A stretch of 41,986 nt of DNA, taken from the NCBI GenBank assembly GCA_002254335.1, contig NIVA01000003.1, forward strand, positions 1 to 41,986. Reading direction: 5' to 3'. This DNA is from Bacteroidetes bacterium 4572_114 (lineage in GTDB: Bacteria > Bacteroidota > Bacteroidia > Bacteroidales > 4484-276). The position numbers and the translations under genes were made by a program. The notes beneath the pieces are model-generated. The model saw only the letters and a program-made list of their open reading frames with translations, was not told the DNA's origin and did not search any database. This document shows positions 9,049-19,300 of the stretch, in pieces; position 1 is the stretch's first letter, and each line of letters begins with the position of its first letter.

Positions 9049-10656
9049 CTAATTAATCGTTAAAATGATAGGGGCCAGTGGCCTGTCGATATTATCCGGC
9101 CCACGTGCAATGATATTCTCAAACCATACCTTCTGCCCACGATTTGCAGAGGTGATCTGACGGATCATATCTTCGGTCAACCTATTGTTGTTCGACTTAT
9201 CCGACCAAACATCCAAACCACGCTGAAGGGTCATTTTAAAGGAGGTGATCCTGTAAGTGAGGTCAAATTCAAAATCATCGGGCATTTTGGGGATTATGGC
9301 CCCGGCAGCAACCAAAATATTCCGGTTGATCAAGCCTTCATTTTTATTTGCAATAAGGGCAACCGGGCTCGGCAATTTTTTTATCCTAAATGTTTTACTG
9401 CCCATGTCCCTCTCCTGTCCGTCAATAGTAGCCTTAACACTGATGATCGTTTCACGCTGCCCCCCCGAAATATTTACAATCCAATCGTCACTTTCAGGGT
9501 CACGCTTTAATGTACCAGCAGATATTGAAGGCGAAATACTCTCTTCAGCAATTCCGGGCACGGAAATAGCCACAGGGTTATCAACCCCGAGATAGAACAC
9601 ATTCATCTTCTTGGCTGAAACGGTGAGTGATGGTTCGGCAACCACATATTCATCATTAAAATAATAGGTGTTGATATCGCCAACGCCACCTTTTACCCTT
9701 ACTATTCCGGCATACTTTTTAATCCCAACGGTTTCTCCTGGCAAGGATATCTTTACCATACCCTCCTTACCTTCGATAGGAATAGCCCGTGAAATCTGAT
9801 TTTCGGCAAGGGAATCGACCCCCTCCATCAAGAATACTTCGGGGTTTTGTGTTGTAGAATATGCCGCTACAATAATTTCGGCCTCATATTTATCGCCAAG
9901 AAAGACATAGTTTGTATTGGGCAGTATTTTGGCTTCAATTTTATCATACTTAAAATCCTCTGCATCTATATCATCCATCAGGAAATTGATCACATCAAAT
10001 TCGGCGTTGTAAACTTCAGAAACTATTTTATTTAATATGGTAATATCGGCGGCCATGATGGTATGGAAAAAGTTATATTGTATCCAATTGAGCGAAAGGC
10101 CGTCAGCATCCTGATATTTCCCGTCTGTATTAAGGCCAAGCTTAATCTTTGCCCTGTCATTTGTATCCAATAAGTTAAGCATGTTTTGCCGGTATTCATC
10201 AATCCTGCGTTTTAGTTCTTTCCCCTCCCCTTTGGAGCCATCTTCGCTACCGAGCATAAAGTAGTTGGTGGGGGTAGAATAATCATCTTTGTTTCTCAAA
10301 TCGGCCACTGCAACAGTTTTGGCAGAATCCACTGAAATTTTTTCGGCCCTTGAGATCAATTCCCATTTGATTTGATCTACATAACTTGCCATTTCATTGG
10401 ATAAAGATTTAGCCTCCTTTGCTTTCTCCCAATATGGCCGGACCTTATTTTGATTATTTTGATACTTCTTATCAAAAGCCATATATGTTTCATCAAGCTT
10501 CTGGTTGAAATTTTCGTTTGTCAGTTCAACACTTTCGTTAACAACAATAAATGCATCGAGCATCTCTTTGGACACGTTCAAAGCCAGAAGCGCCGTGAGT
10601 ACAAGGTACATCATGGAAATCATCTTTTGTCGGGGGGTCTCTTTGAATCCAGCCAT
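9049..10656 (-). CDS. gldM: gliding motility / type IX secretion protein GldM (PorM)
   Basis: 535 aa; MAGFKETPRQKMISMMYLVLTALLALNVSKEMLDAF N-terminal TM signature. Confidence 0.93.
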   Translation of the reverse strand: MAGFKETPRQKMISMMYLVLTALLALNVSKEMLDAFIVVNESVELTNENFNQKLDETYMAFDKKYQNNQNKVRPYWEKAKEAKSLSNEMASYVDQIKWELISRAEKISVDSAKTVAVADLRNKDDYSTPTNYFMLGSEDGSKGEGKELKRRIDEYRQNMLNLLDTNDRAKIKLGLNTDGKYQDADGLSLNWIQYNFFHTIMAADITILNKIVSEVYNAEFDVINFLMDDIDAEDFKYDKIEAKILPNTNYVFLGDKYEAEIIVAAYSTTQNPEVFLMEGVDSLAENQISRAIPIEGKEGMVKISLPGETVGIKKYAGIVRVKGGVGDINTYYFNDEYVVAEPSLTVSAKKMNVFYLGVDNPVAISVPGIAEESISPSISAGTLKRDPESDDWIVNISGGQRETIISVKATIDGQERDMGSKTFRIKKLPSPVALIANKNEGLINRNILVAAGAIIPKMPDDFEFDLTYRITSFKMTLQRGLDVWSDKSNNNRLTEDMIRQITSANRGQKVWFENIIARGPDNIDRPLAPIILTIN

Positions 10657-10701
10657 TTACCTATCAGAATTAATATTCAACAATTTTTTCAATTCCACTT
10701 G

Positions 10702-11760
10702 TTATTTCACATTCATTGCTGATAACATGTTACCATATACACTGTTAAGTGCTGACATCTTTTTTGTGAGGACATCCAGTTCCTTTTGGTACCGGATGGT
10801 TTTATCTGCCGACTCATCAATCCTTGAAAGGAAATTCTCCAATGTTTGCTGCAATTTTTCAGAAGCCTTGACCTGCTGTCCGGTATTTTTCAGCTGCAGT
10901 TCGTAAAGTGTATTGAGTGAGCCGAGGTTGTTTGACAGTTTGCTAAGTTGATCGTTGAAGACAGTGTTTTTGCTGGTTGATTTTTGGAGGGCTTCAATAT
11001 TTTGGGCCACGCTTTGTGCAGATTTATTATAGCTTTCCGACAAATTAGTAGCTGATTCCGAAGCACCCTTAATGCTCGCAGCTAACTTTTGTGATGCAGA
11101 AATATCTTCCTTAAATGAATTCCCGGCCTGCGTATAAACTGATTTTAGGCCGGAAACAGCCTGGCTAACCTCTTTAATTTTCGATGAGTACTCATTGGTT
11201 GCTGAAACTTCATTGCCCAGGGCGGCTGCAGTTTCACCATATTTCTTTGATAAATTTTGCACCGAATTCGAAGCCGATATCATGTTATCGACATATTTAT
11301 TAGTGGCAACACTAGCATTTGAAATATCATTGAGTTTGGCCGTATTTTCGCCCAAATTTTTAAGCCCGGAGCCCAAACGGTTAATAACCTCTTGATCGAT
11401 ATCCGCTTTTTGTAACATTTCATCAAGTTTGTTCATCTGCCCGGACATGCTGTTAATATCCTGACCTGCACCATCACCATGATAATCTGCTTCTAATTCA
11501 GGATGGACCCTGCTCCAGTCAGGCTCAACGTGTGGCTTTTGAAGGGCTGATAATGCAAAGATGATCGCTTCGGTTATCATACCAACAAAAAGGGCCTCGT
11601 TTGCAAACCTTAAGTGGGTAATCTTAAACAGGGCACCAATTATTACAAGGGATGCCCCCAAACCGTAAGCAACGGACATGAACCTTCTGAAAAATTTACT
11701 GTCCAGTGCATTTTCAATTCTTGTAATCAGGCCGATTTTCTTTTTTGCTGTTGCTGCCAT
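10702..11760 (-). CDS. gldL: gliding motility / type IX secretion protein GldL (PorL)
   Basis: 352 aa; two N-terminal TM helices (SVAYGLGASLVIIGALFKITH / FVGMITEAIIFALSA), operon context. Confidence 0.9.
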   Translation of the reverse strand: MAATAKKKIGLITRIENALDSKFFRRFMSVAYGLGASLVIIGALFKITHLRFANEALFVGMITEAIIFALSALQKPHVEPDWSRVHPELEADYHGDGAGQDINSMSGQMNKLDEMLQKADIDQEVINRLGSGLKNLGENTAKLNDISNASVATNKYVDNMISASNSVQNLSKKYGETAAALGNEVSATNEYSSKIKEVSQAVSGLKSVYTQAGNSFKEDISASQKLAASIKGASESATNLSESYNKSAQSVAQNIEALQKSTSKNTVFNDQLSKLSNNLGSLNTLYELQLKNTGQQVKASEKLQQTLENFLSRIDESADKTIRYQKELDVLTKKMSALNSVYGNMLSAMNVK

Positions 11761-11797
11761 TTCAATAAAATAATGAAGATGATTTTTGGAAATTTAT

Positions 11798-13153
11798 TTA
11801 GTAAACATTTGAAGCACGTGAGGGGTTATCACCTTTGGAACGTCCCAGGTAATTTTGTACACAACGGAAACCAATATAGGATTTGGCAGAGTCCTGATAT
11901 TCGTAATCACGTGTTGAAACCAGAAGGTAATATTCAATATCTTTCCATGACCCTCCACGTATTACCTTCCGTTTCATCGAAATCGGATCTTCGATGGTTG
12001 CATTGTAACTATAATCGGGGTTCAGGTCCCAGGTAAATACATTTGTCGATTCATCGTAGGAGCCGATGGTCCATTCGGCAACATTCCCGGCCATATCGTA
12101 CAAGCCAAAACTATTTGCCGGGTAATGCCCAACGATAACCGGTGTTGCTCCGCCATCATCAACATAGTTGCCACGGTTTGGTTTAAAATTGGCCAACAAA
12201 CAACCTTTGTCATTCCTGCTATATGGGCCACCCCATGGAAACGGATTTGCCTGTTCGCCACCGCGTGCCGCCCACTCCCATTCTGCCTCGGTGGGCAACC
12301 TGAAATCATTTAACCCTGCCTGTCCTTTACTATTAAGATATGCATTAAACTGTTGGGTCCTCCACACACAAAATGCTTTTGCCTGGCCCCAGTTTACGCC
12401 AACAACGGGGTAATGGTCATAGGTGGGGTGCCAGAAATAAGTCCTTGCAAGAGGCTCGTTGTAAGAATATGCAAAATCGTGTATCCAGCAAAGTGTATCG
12501 GGGAAAATATTTATGGTCTCTTTTTTAACATATTGCGATCTGTCATCAATTCCACCCGGGCGATTGGCAAAACTTCCATCTTCGGGGTTGCCCTGCTGAG
12601 TATAATCTTTTGCGGCTGCCGCTTTTAGGTCTATCCAATAATATTCGTACCTCAGTTTACGGGTATCGAGTTCTTTTTTCCTGAAATATCTTTCATTCTC
12701 GGGAAGGAACATCTCTTCAAGGGTTTGTGCTGTTTCTTCATCATCCCATTCAATATCAGTTTCCCAATTCAAATAAGGGGGGTCGAACAGTTCCCCGGTC
12801 TTCAGGTTTTCTTCAATAAGGTATTCCTCAGGGTTTAACTCTCCAAGTAAGTTCCTGGCAATAGAGTCGCGCACCCAGTTTACAAACTGTCGGTATTCAT
12901 TGTTGGTAATCTCTGTTTCATCCATGTAAAACGATCCCACTGTAACCGTTTTTGGATTATTCATTTGTGCGTAGGGGACATCCTCATCGCCCAAACCCAT
13001 GGTATATGACCCCAATGGTATAAATGTCATACCATAAGGATCTGGTTGAAAAGCTTTTGGCCTGTCTGCCACGCCAACCAATTCTCCGTTTCCGGAATTG
13101 CTGCAACTACTGATTATTATCAATATTGCAAGAAAGAAAAATAACTTTTTCAT
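11798..13153 (-). CDS. gldK: gliding motility lipoprotein GldK (PorK), formylglycine-generating-enzyme fold
   Basis: MKKLFFFLAILIIISSCSN lipoprotein signal; FGE-sulfatase domain motifs (VNWGQAKAFCVWR, LPTEAEWEWAARGG, GSWKDIEYYL); start placed at internal Met16 of the ORF. Confidence 0.9.
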   Translation of the reverse strand: MKKLFFFLAILIIISSCSNSGNGELVGVADRPKAFQPDPYGMTFIPLGSYTMGLGDEDVPYAQMNNPKTVTVGSFYMDETEITNNEYRQFVNWVRDSIARNLLGELNPEEYLIEENLKTGELFDPPYLNWETDIEWDDEETAQTLEEMFLPENERYFRKKELDTRKLRYEYYWIDLKAAAAKDYTQQGNPEDGSFANRPGGIDDRSQYVKKETINIFPDTLCWIHDFAYSYNEPLARTYFWHPTYDHYPVVGVNWGQAKAFCVWRTQQFNAYLNSKGQAGLNDFRLPTEAEWEWAARGGEQANPFPWGGPYSRNDKGCLLANFKPNRGNYVDDGGATPVIVGHYPANSFGLYDMAGNVAEWTIGSYDESTNVFTWDLNPDYSYNATIEDPISMKRKVIRGGSWKDIEYYLLVSTRDYEYQDSAKSYIGFRCVQNYLGRSKGDNPSRASNVY

Positions 13154-13389
13154 ATAAACTGCTGATTTTACAAACACTTTAACGGGACAGTAATTCATTT
13201 ATTATAAATCAATAAAATTCACGCTTTCTATCAAAGTCGGGGGATTCGCAAATATCCGCCAATACAAAATAAAGATTATCACAAACTAAAATAAATCATT
13301 TGAATTATTGATTTAACAGGCTGTATGTGTGAGAATTAAAAATGAGGTGATTTTACTAATTGAATGATGATAATAACCTTGACGCCAAA

Positions 13390-14349
13390 TTACAGGAACC
13401 TGGTATTTCGATAGGTTTTCTTAAACTTGTCCACTTCAATTTTGAAGCAATAGCCCAGCCTGATTTCGTGGCTCCCCCAAGAGCCAATTGCAGAAGTGTT
13501 AATATCATAGGAATAACCAATATTGAAATCTTTATAATCGACACCAACTATAATTGCAACACAATCCTGGTACCTGAAACTCAAACCGCCCCAGAATTGA
13601 TTTCTGTACCTGAGCAAGGCAGACAGATCGAATTGTACCGATGCACCATCAGTTTTAATCATAAAAGATGGCAAGACATCTATTGATGGCAAATTTGGAA
13701 ACCCAAACTCATAACCTCCAATTAGATTGACCTGCCGTTTTAGTTTTGCTGAAGTTGCATCTGCCGGTGATTTCGATTCAAGTAATTGTAATACTGACAA
13801 GCCGAGATAATATTGATCCGGCATACGGTAATACAGGCCAAATCCTACATCGAACATCATATCGCTTTGTTCTCCTTCTAGTTCTCTAAGAACTGGATCA
13901 TTTGTTGTACCGTCTGTTGCTACGAATTTTGAAAAATCAATTGATTTGTTCAATAAACTTAGTTGCAGCCCTATTCCCAAATCGCCGGCCCCCAAAGTAG
14001 TTTGATAAGCATACATTACATTTAAGGTAATGTTGTTTTGAAATGCAATTTTATCCTGGATGATGGTAGCGCCCAAGCCCCCCCTCAGAAATTTAATTGG
14101 CGAATGGATTGAAACCAGATAGGTTTCGGGGGCTACATCATATGTATTGCCATCCTCATCGGTTTCTTTAAAACCAACCCATTGTTGCCGTACCAGCCCT
14201 TGCGCACAAATACCACTACCTGCACCGGCGTAACCGGGATTGTAGGCAAGTTTGCTAAACATGTACTGGGTGTATTGCGGCAATTGCTGCGAAAATGCAA
14301 CTGCCGAAAGAAATAGAAGTAATATGAATGTTATTTTTCTAAACATCAA
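13390..14349 (-). CDS. PorP/SprF family type IX secretion outer-membrane protein
   Basis: 319 aa; QQLPQYTQYMFSKLAYNPGYAGA...QWVGF signature; adjacent to gldK. Confidence 0.88.
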   Translation of the reverse strand: MMFRKITFILLLFLSAVAFSQQLPQYTQYMFSKLAYNPGYAGAGSGICAQGLVRQQWVGFKETDEDGNTYDVAPETYLVSIHSPIKFLRGGLGATIIQDKIAFQNNITLNVMYAYQTTLGAGDLGIGLQLSLLNKSIDFSKFVATDGTTNDPVLRELEGEQSDMMFDVGFGLYYRMPDQYYLGLSVLQLLESKSPADATSAKLKRQVNLIGGYEFGFPNLPSIDVLPSFMIKTDGASVQFDLSALLRYRNQFWGGLSFRYQDCVAIIVGVDYKDFNIGYSYDINTSAIGSWGSHEIRLGYCFKIEVDKFKKTYRNTRFL

Positions 14350-14951
14350 CCTGTTTATAATTTACAGATTACAAAGAAAGTATTTTTTATCCGTAATAAA
14401 CTACATGAAATTAATATTTAGTATAAAATGAGGTGATAATAATAAAACCCGAAAGCCAAAACTCAAAATTCAAAATTCAAAAACCGATCCCGAAACTTGA
14501 AACCTGAAACCCAAAATCAAATTTAAAACTTAAAAAAAAGCCCAGGATTAATATGACAGGGCAATAATACTTTTTGAAGGATTGTGGGAAGATGGTTTTT
14601 TTGGGCAAAAAAAAATCGGCTTTAAAAAGTTTGGGAGCGGGGGGATTGAAGTTTAATCGAAAATAAAAATCTTTGATTATGCATCCCCCTGCTTTTAGGT
14701 TAACTCCCAAACTACCCCTTAAAACCAATTATTAAAAAACAACCATGATTTAGTCGTTGCAAATGTAATACTACATTTTACTTCTGCAAGGATAAATGTA
14801 AACTTTTACTTGCACAAAATTTTCACATTAGAAAAAAAGGGATGAAAATAGTGATCATAAATATCTATTAAATCATTCTTTTGCAAATACTTACAACGAT
14901 TTGTGCATGAATATTTGAAAATGTAGTAAAATTTTATTTTTTCACAAATAA

Positions 14952-16619
14952 TTAAAAATGTGATAGATATTTGGCCAGGTTTGAGGACCTCGGAAGGTCC
15001 ATCTTTTTCCTTAGCCTGAACCTCGCCACCTCAATACTCCTGATTGTTTGGTGTGTAATACTTGAAATATCTTTTGTTGACAGGTTCATTTTCAGGAAAG
15101 CACATAACTTTCTTTCGTTGGTCGTAAGGTTCGGAAATTCCCTGTACAGGTCGTTATAAAATGAGGGATGAATTTGACCAAAAGTAATTTCAAACTGCGC
15201 CCATAAATCATCTTTGCCACGGTTTAATAGGTCTTTGATAACAAAATTGATTTGCCTGTTTTTATCTTCGTTGTCTATCTCAAGTATATCATTGAGTTTG
15301 GAAATTACACCATTTACCAGTTCGTTGGTCTCTATAAGCTGTGTGACCTTGGTGTTTAGCTCCCTGTTTTTTGCGGCCAGGTCGTTTTCCAGTTGATCCT
15401 TATCTTTTTGCAGCAACTCCTTTTCCAATTCCTCGGCCTTCTTCAAAACTGTTAAATCTTTAACGTAGGCACCAGATTGGAAAGGCTTCCCGTTTTCATC
15501 AAGCATTACCCAGCGCGAAACCAGTACAGGGATTACAGACCCATCTTTTGTAAAATATTCCATCTCCATGACCCCGCTCCCACTGCCTGTCTTTACGGAG
15601 ACTTCAATCCGTTTTTTTATCTCTGCAATCCATTTCTCAGGTACTATGTCCTGATAGCTTAGTTCTGTTAATTCAGACAAAGAATATCCTACCATATTAA
15701 GGAAGGCTTTATTGGCATCAAGAAATTTCCCGTCCATATTTCCCAGTACGATCCCGTCGGGTGCAGTTTCTACCAGGAGCCTGAATTTTTTTTCACTTCT
15801 AATCAGGGCCTCTTCAGCGTTCTTCCGATCGGTAACGTTCATCGAAAAGCCAATTATGCCAGATATTGTGCCACCACTACTTGTAAACGGTATTTTATCT
15901 GTTATGAACCACTTTTGCAAGTCGGTGAAAAGAGGCCCAATGATATTTCTTTTAGCTACCCCGGTCTCGATAACCTCCAAATCGTCCAACCAGCATTTTT
16001 CGACAACATCCTGATGTTCGGTAAGGTCAAATAACCGCTTGCCCAACACATCTTCTTTACTCAATCCTGTAGCCTCTTCATAGGCCTTGTTGATGGAAAT
16101 GATCCTGTTTTCGGTATCTTTGATAAAAACCAGGGCCGGTATAGCGTCCAAAATAACCTGGTACTTTTCTTTTTCTTGTTGATGTATTTTTTCGGCAAGC
16201 TTTTGTTGGGTAATATCTTTTAAATAAGAAACTATACAATCATTGCCCTGATAAAATATCTTCAGCGAGGTAACCACTACATTGAGGGGTTTGCCATTTT
16301 TGGCCAACAATTTAATTTCAAAGCTAACCTGGTCTTCCTGGAGAAGTTCATGCTTGTACCGGTCCCACTTTTTTAAATCACGCTTACTTAGCGAGTTTCT
16401 TAAAAAATCATCGTGGTAAACTTCATCAGGTGCTGATTGGAACAGCTTAATGGCACGGGTGTTTGCATTTCGGATTTTATTGTCGAAATCATAAACAATA
16501 ATAGGTATTGGATGGGCATCAAAAGCATGGTGCACCTCCTGTAACCTTATCTCCAAGGCATTGACTTTTTCTTGGAGGGATAAGATTTTTTCGTTCAGGT
16601 TATCTTCGCTGCCATTCAT
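14952..16619 (-). CDS. multi-PAS domain regulator with C-terminal LuxR-like HTH
   Basis: 555 aa; PAS/PAC repeats (YLKDITQQKLAEK, GFSMNVTDRKNAEEALIRSEKKF) and C-terminal FPNLTTNERKLCAFLKMNLSTKDISSITHQTIRSIEVARFRLRKKM; overlaps rseP stop (TAATG). Confidence 0.8.
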   Translation of the reverse strand: MNGSEDNLNEKILSLQEKVNALEIRLQEVHHAFDAHPIPIIVYDFDNKIRNANTRAIKLFQSAPDEVYHDDFLRNSLSKRDLKKWDRYKHELLQEDQVSFEIKLLAKNGKPLNVVVTSLKIFYQGNDCIVSYLKDITQQKLAEKIHQQEKEKYQVILDAIPALVFIKDTENRIISINKAYEEATGLSKEDVLGKRLFDLTEHQDVVEKCWLDDLEVIETGVAKRNIIGPLFTDLQKWFITDKIPFTSSGGTISGIIGFSMNVTDRKNAEEALIRSEKKFRLLVETAPDGIVLGNMDGKFLDANKAFLNMVGYSLSELTELSYQDIVPEKWIAEIKKRIEVSVKTGSGSGVMEMEYFTKDGSVIPVLVSRWVMLDENGKPFQSGAYVKDLTVLKKAEELEKELLQKDKDQLENDLAAKNRELNTKVTQLIETNELVNGVISKLNDILEIDNEDKNRQINFVIKDLLNRGKDDLWAQFEITFGQIHPSFYNDLYREFPNLTTNERKLCAFLKMNLSTKDISSITHQTIRSIEVARFRLRKKMDLPRSSNLAKYLSHF

Positions 16620-17947
16620 TATTTTGTGAAAAAGTATCGTATAATATCATTGCCATTTGCAAATATCAATAAGCCAAACAAAATTACCATGCCGGCAACT
16701 TGCGCATATTCCAAAAACTTATCGCTTGGTTTGCGACGGGCAATAATCTCGTAAAGCAAAAACATGACATGGCCACCGTCTAATGCGGGGATGGGCAAGA
16801 TATTGAGAACGGCCAACATAATGGACAGAAATGCCGTTAGCGACCAGAAAGCCCGCCAGTCCCATGTGGAAGGAAATATGCTCCCAATGGTGATAAAACC
16901 ACCAACCGACTCGTAAGCCTTAACTTCGGAACTAAAAAGCAGTTTCAATTGTTTGAGGTAATTCTCCACCCCCTTGTAAGTCTTGATAGTGCCTGCAGGG
17001 ATCGCTGCAAAAAACGAGTACTTTTTCTCCTTTAGGTTGAAATAATTATTGATGTTCCTGGTTGCCACACCAATGGTACCTTCAGGGGAAACACTTACTA
17101 ATTCAGTTAAGGTATCTTCATTTCTGATAATGACAAGGTTAATTTCCTTATCCTTATAATTCACTATCTCATCCCTGAACTCATCAAAAAACAGGGTCTC
17201 CTTATCATTGATGCCAATAATTTTATCATCCACTTCAAGCCCGGCTTTCTCTGCCGGCGAGCCTTTCATAATTTTACCAATATGAAAGGGGTACCGGAAA
17301 TTGATAAAATCAGGGTTTCGATGATGGACCAGTTTGTTTAAAAAACCTGATGGGATTTTAATATTTAGAGGTTTGCCATCGCGGGTTACCTGGATGGTCT
17401 TTGCTTCTTCGATAATCAACTCTGCCGGGACTTTATGAAATACTTCAACTTCACGGCCATCGACCGAAACAATTTTATCGCCATTCCGCAAACCCATTTC
17501 ATAAGCCAGGGAGTCAACTGTGATACCGTATTTCACTTCCGAGGTAGGCAGGTATTGCTCGCCCCAGAGAGTGAGCATAAAAATATATATGAAAACGGCC
17601 AGGATCACATTTACTATTACCCCTCCCAGCATAATAATCAATCGCTGCCATGCAGGCTTCGACCTAAATTCCCATGGTTGTGGGGGTTTTTTCATCGCCT
17701 CCCGGTCCATGGATTCGTCAATCATGCCCGATATTTTTACATATCCCCCAAGGGGCAGCCAACCCAGGCCATACTCGGTGCCTTTATAATTAAACTTGAA
17801 CAGCGAAAACCATGGGTTGAAAAAGAGATAAAACCTTTCTACCCTTGTTTTAAAAATCTTTGCAGCAATAAAATGGCCAAATTCATGAAAAATGACCAGT
17901 ATCGAAAGACTAAGCAGAAGTTGTAAGACCTTAATTAAAATATCCAT
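16619..17947 (-). CDS. rseP: RIP metalloprotease RseP (site-2 protease)
   Basis: 442 aa; HEFGH motif, PDZ domains, NILPIPALDGGH. Confidence 0.92.
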   Translation of the reverse strand: MDILIKVLQLLLSLSILVIFHEFGHFIAAKIFKTRVERFYLFFNPWFSLFKFNYKGTEYGLGWLPLGGYVKISGMIDESMDREAMKKPPQPWEFRSKPAWQRLIIMLGGVIVNVILAVFIYIFMLTLWGEQYLPTSEVKYGITVDSLAYEMGLRNGDKIVSVDGREVEVFHKVPAELIIEEAKTIQVTRDGKPLNIKIPSGFLNKLVHHRNPDFINFRYPFHIGKIMKGSPAEKAGLEVDDKIIGINDKETLFFDEFRDEIVNYKDKEINLVIIRNEDTLTELVSVSPEGTIGVATRNINNYFNLKEKKYSFFAAIPAGTIKTYKGVENYLKQLKLLFSSEVKAYESVGGFITIGSIFPSTWDWRAFWSLTAFLSIMLAVLNILPIPALDGGHVMFLLYEIIARRKPSDKFLEYAQVAGMVILFGLLIFANGNDIIRYFFTK

Positions 17948-17965
17948 TCTATATAAAAAATTAAA

Positions 17966-19132
17966 TTATCGGGCAGTCAACCTGCCAATTAGTTTTGAAG
18001 CATACTTTTGGGTATGCAAATTGGTTTTAAAAAGCTCGTCGAGTGATGGTTGCAAGATAAAGCCAATGTTTTCCATGCACTGTTCAATAATATGTGGCAT
18101 TTGCAAAAAACCAAGCTTTTCATCCAGAAATGCCTGTACAACTACCTCATTCGCAGCATTTAATACACATGGCAGATTACCTCCTGCTTCCATCGCCCTG
18201 AAAGCGAGTGCAAGATTACTAAAAATATCCCGATCCGGTTTGCGAAAATTTAACTCCGGAAAATCAAGAAAGCTGAAACGCTTGAAATCGGAAAATATTC
18301 TTTGCGGATATGAGAGGGCATATTGAATCGGCAGTCGCATGTCGGGAAGCCCCATTTGTGCCTTTATCGACCCATCCTTAAACTGGACCAAAGAATGAAT
18401 TATGGATTGTGGATGAACGATTACATCAATTTGGTTTGGGTCGAGGCCGAACAACCATTTGGCCTCGATAACCTCCAAACCCTTGTTCATTAATGAAGCG
18501 GAGTCGATGGTTATTTTTTGGCCCATTTCCCAATTGGGATGGTTCAGGGCATCGGCCTTTGTTACATTTTCCAGAAATTTTAGATCCTTCCCTAAAAAAG
18601 GCCCACCCGATGCGGTCAGATATATTTTCTCGACCGGGTTCAAACCTTCCCCCACCAGGCATTGAAAAATTGCAGAATGTTCGGAGTCAACAGGAATGAT
18701 CTTAACTTTATTTTTCGATGCCAGTTCCATTACCAATTGGCCTGCAACTACAAGCGACTCTTTGTTTGCCAGGGCAATATCGCAACCTGCACCAATGGCG
18801 TTTATAACCGGTTGCAACCCTGCAAAACCAACCAGGGCAACCAATACCATATCTAGATTTTGCCAGGCAACAATATTGTTGAGGGCATCTTCCCCGGCAA
18901 AAACCTTAACCCCTCTTTTTTCAAGGCTTGCCTTTACTATTTTATAATTATCTTCATTGCCGATCACAACAGCTTCAGGCCCAAACTCAATGGCTTGTTC
19001 AATTAAAAGCCGGGCATTGTTTTGTGCTGTCAACACTACAGGACTAAATAAATCCCTGTGCTTCCTTATCACTTTAAGTGCCTGGGTACCGATTGACCCG
19101 GTTGATCCCAATATGGCTATTCGTTTTTGCAA
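17966..19132 (-). CDS. dxr: 1-deoxy-D-xylulose-5-phosphate reductoisomerase
   Basis: 388 aa; ILGSTGSIGTQAL, ALANKESLVVAG, PVDSEHSAIFQ, MNKGLEVIEA. Confidence 0.95.
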   Translation of the reverse strand: MQKRIAILGSTGSIGTQALKVIRKHRDLFSPVVLTAQNNARLLIEQAIEFGPEAVVIGNEDNYKIVKASLEKRGVKVFAGEDALNNIVAWQNLDMVLVALVGFAGLQPVINAIGAGCDIALANKESLVVAGQLVMELASKNKVKIIPVDSEHSAIFQCLVGEGLNPVEKIYLTASGGPFLGKDLKFLENVTKADALNHPNWEMGQKITIDSASLMNKGLEVIEAKWLFGLDPNQIDVIVHPQSIIHSLVQFKDGSIKAQMGLPDMRLPIQYALSYPQRIFSDFKRFSFLDFPELNFRKPDRDIFSNLALAFRAMEAGGNLPCVLNAANEVVVQAFLDEKLGFLQMPHIIEQCMENIGFILQPSLDELFKTNLHTQKYASKLIGRLTAR

Positions 19133-19167
19133 AATATTAATTTATAATGCTTAATTGATTTCTAAAA

Positions 19168-19251
19168 AGCTGTCAGACAGTTATTTTCTAAATTACACAC
19201 TGAATCTAAAGTATTATATCCCTGGCCTTTAACATAAACTGTCTGACAGCT
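19168..19251. repeat. 15-bp perfect inverted repeat with 54-nt spacer
   Basis: AGCTGTCAGACAGTT (19168-19182) / AACTGTCTGACAGCT (19237-19251). Confidence 0.7.
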
Positions 19252-19300
19252 ATTCATCCAAATATTTGCTTTTTAGACTAAACTTATTGAATTAATGAGA

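Noticed and set aside
14450-14530. Iterated AAACTCAAAATTCAAA-type sequence (also 20271-20340) as a regulatory array
   Set aside because: Low-complexity A-rich degenerate repeats without a fixed unit; not distinguishable from simple-sequence drift.
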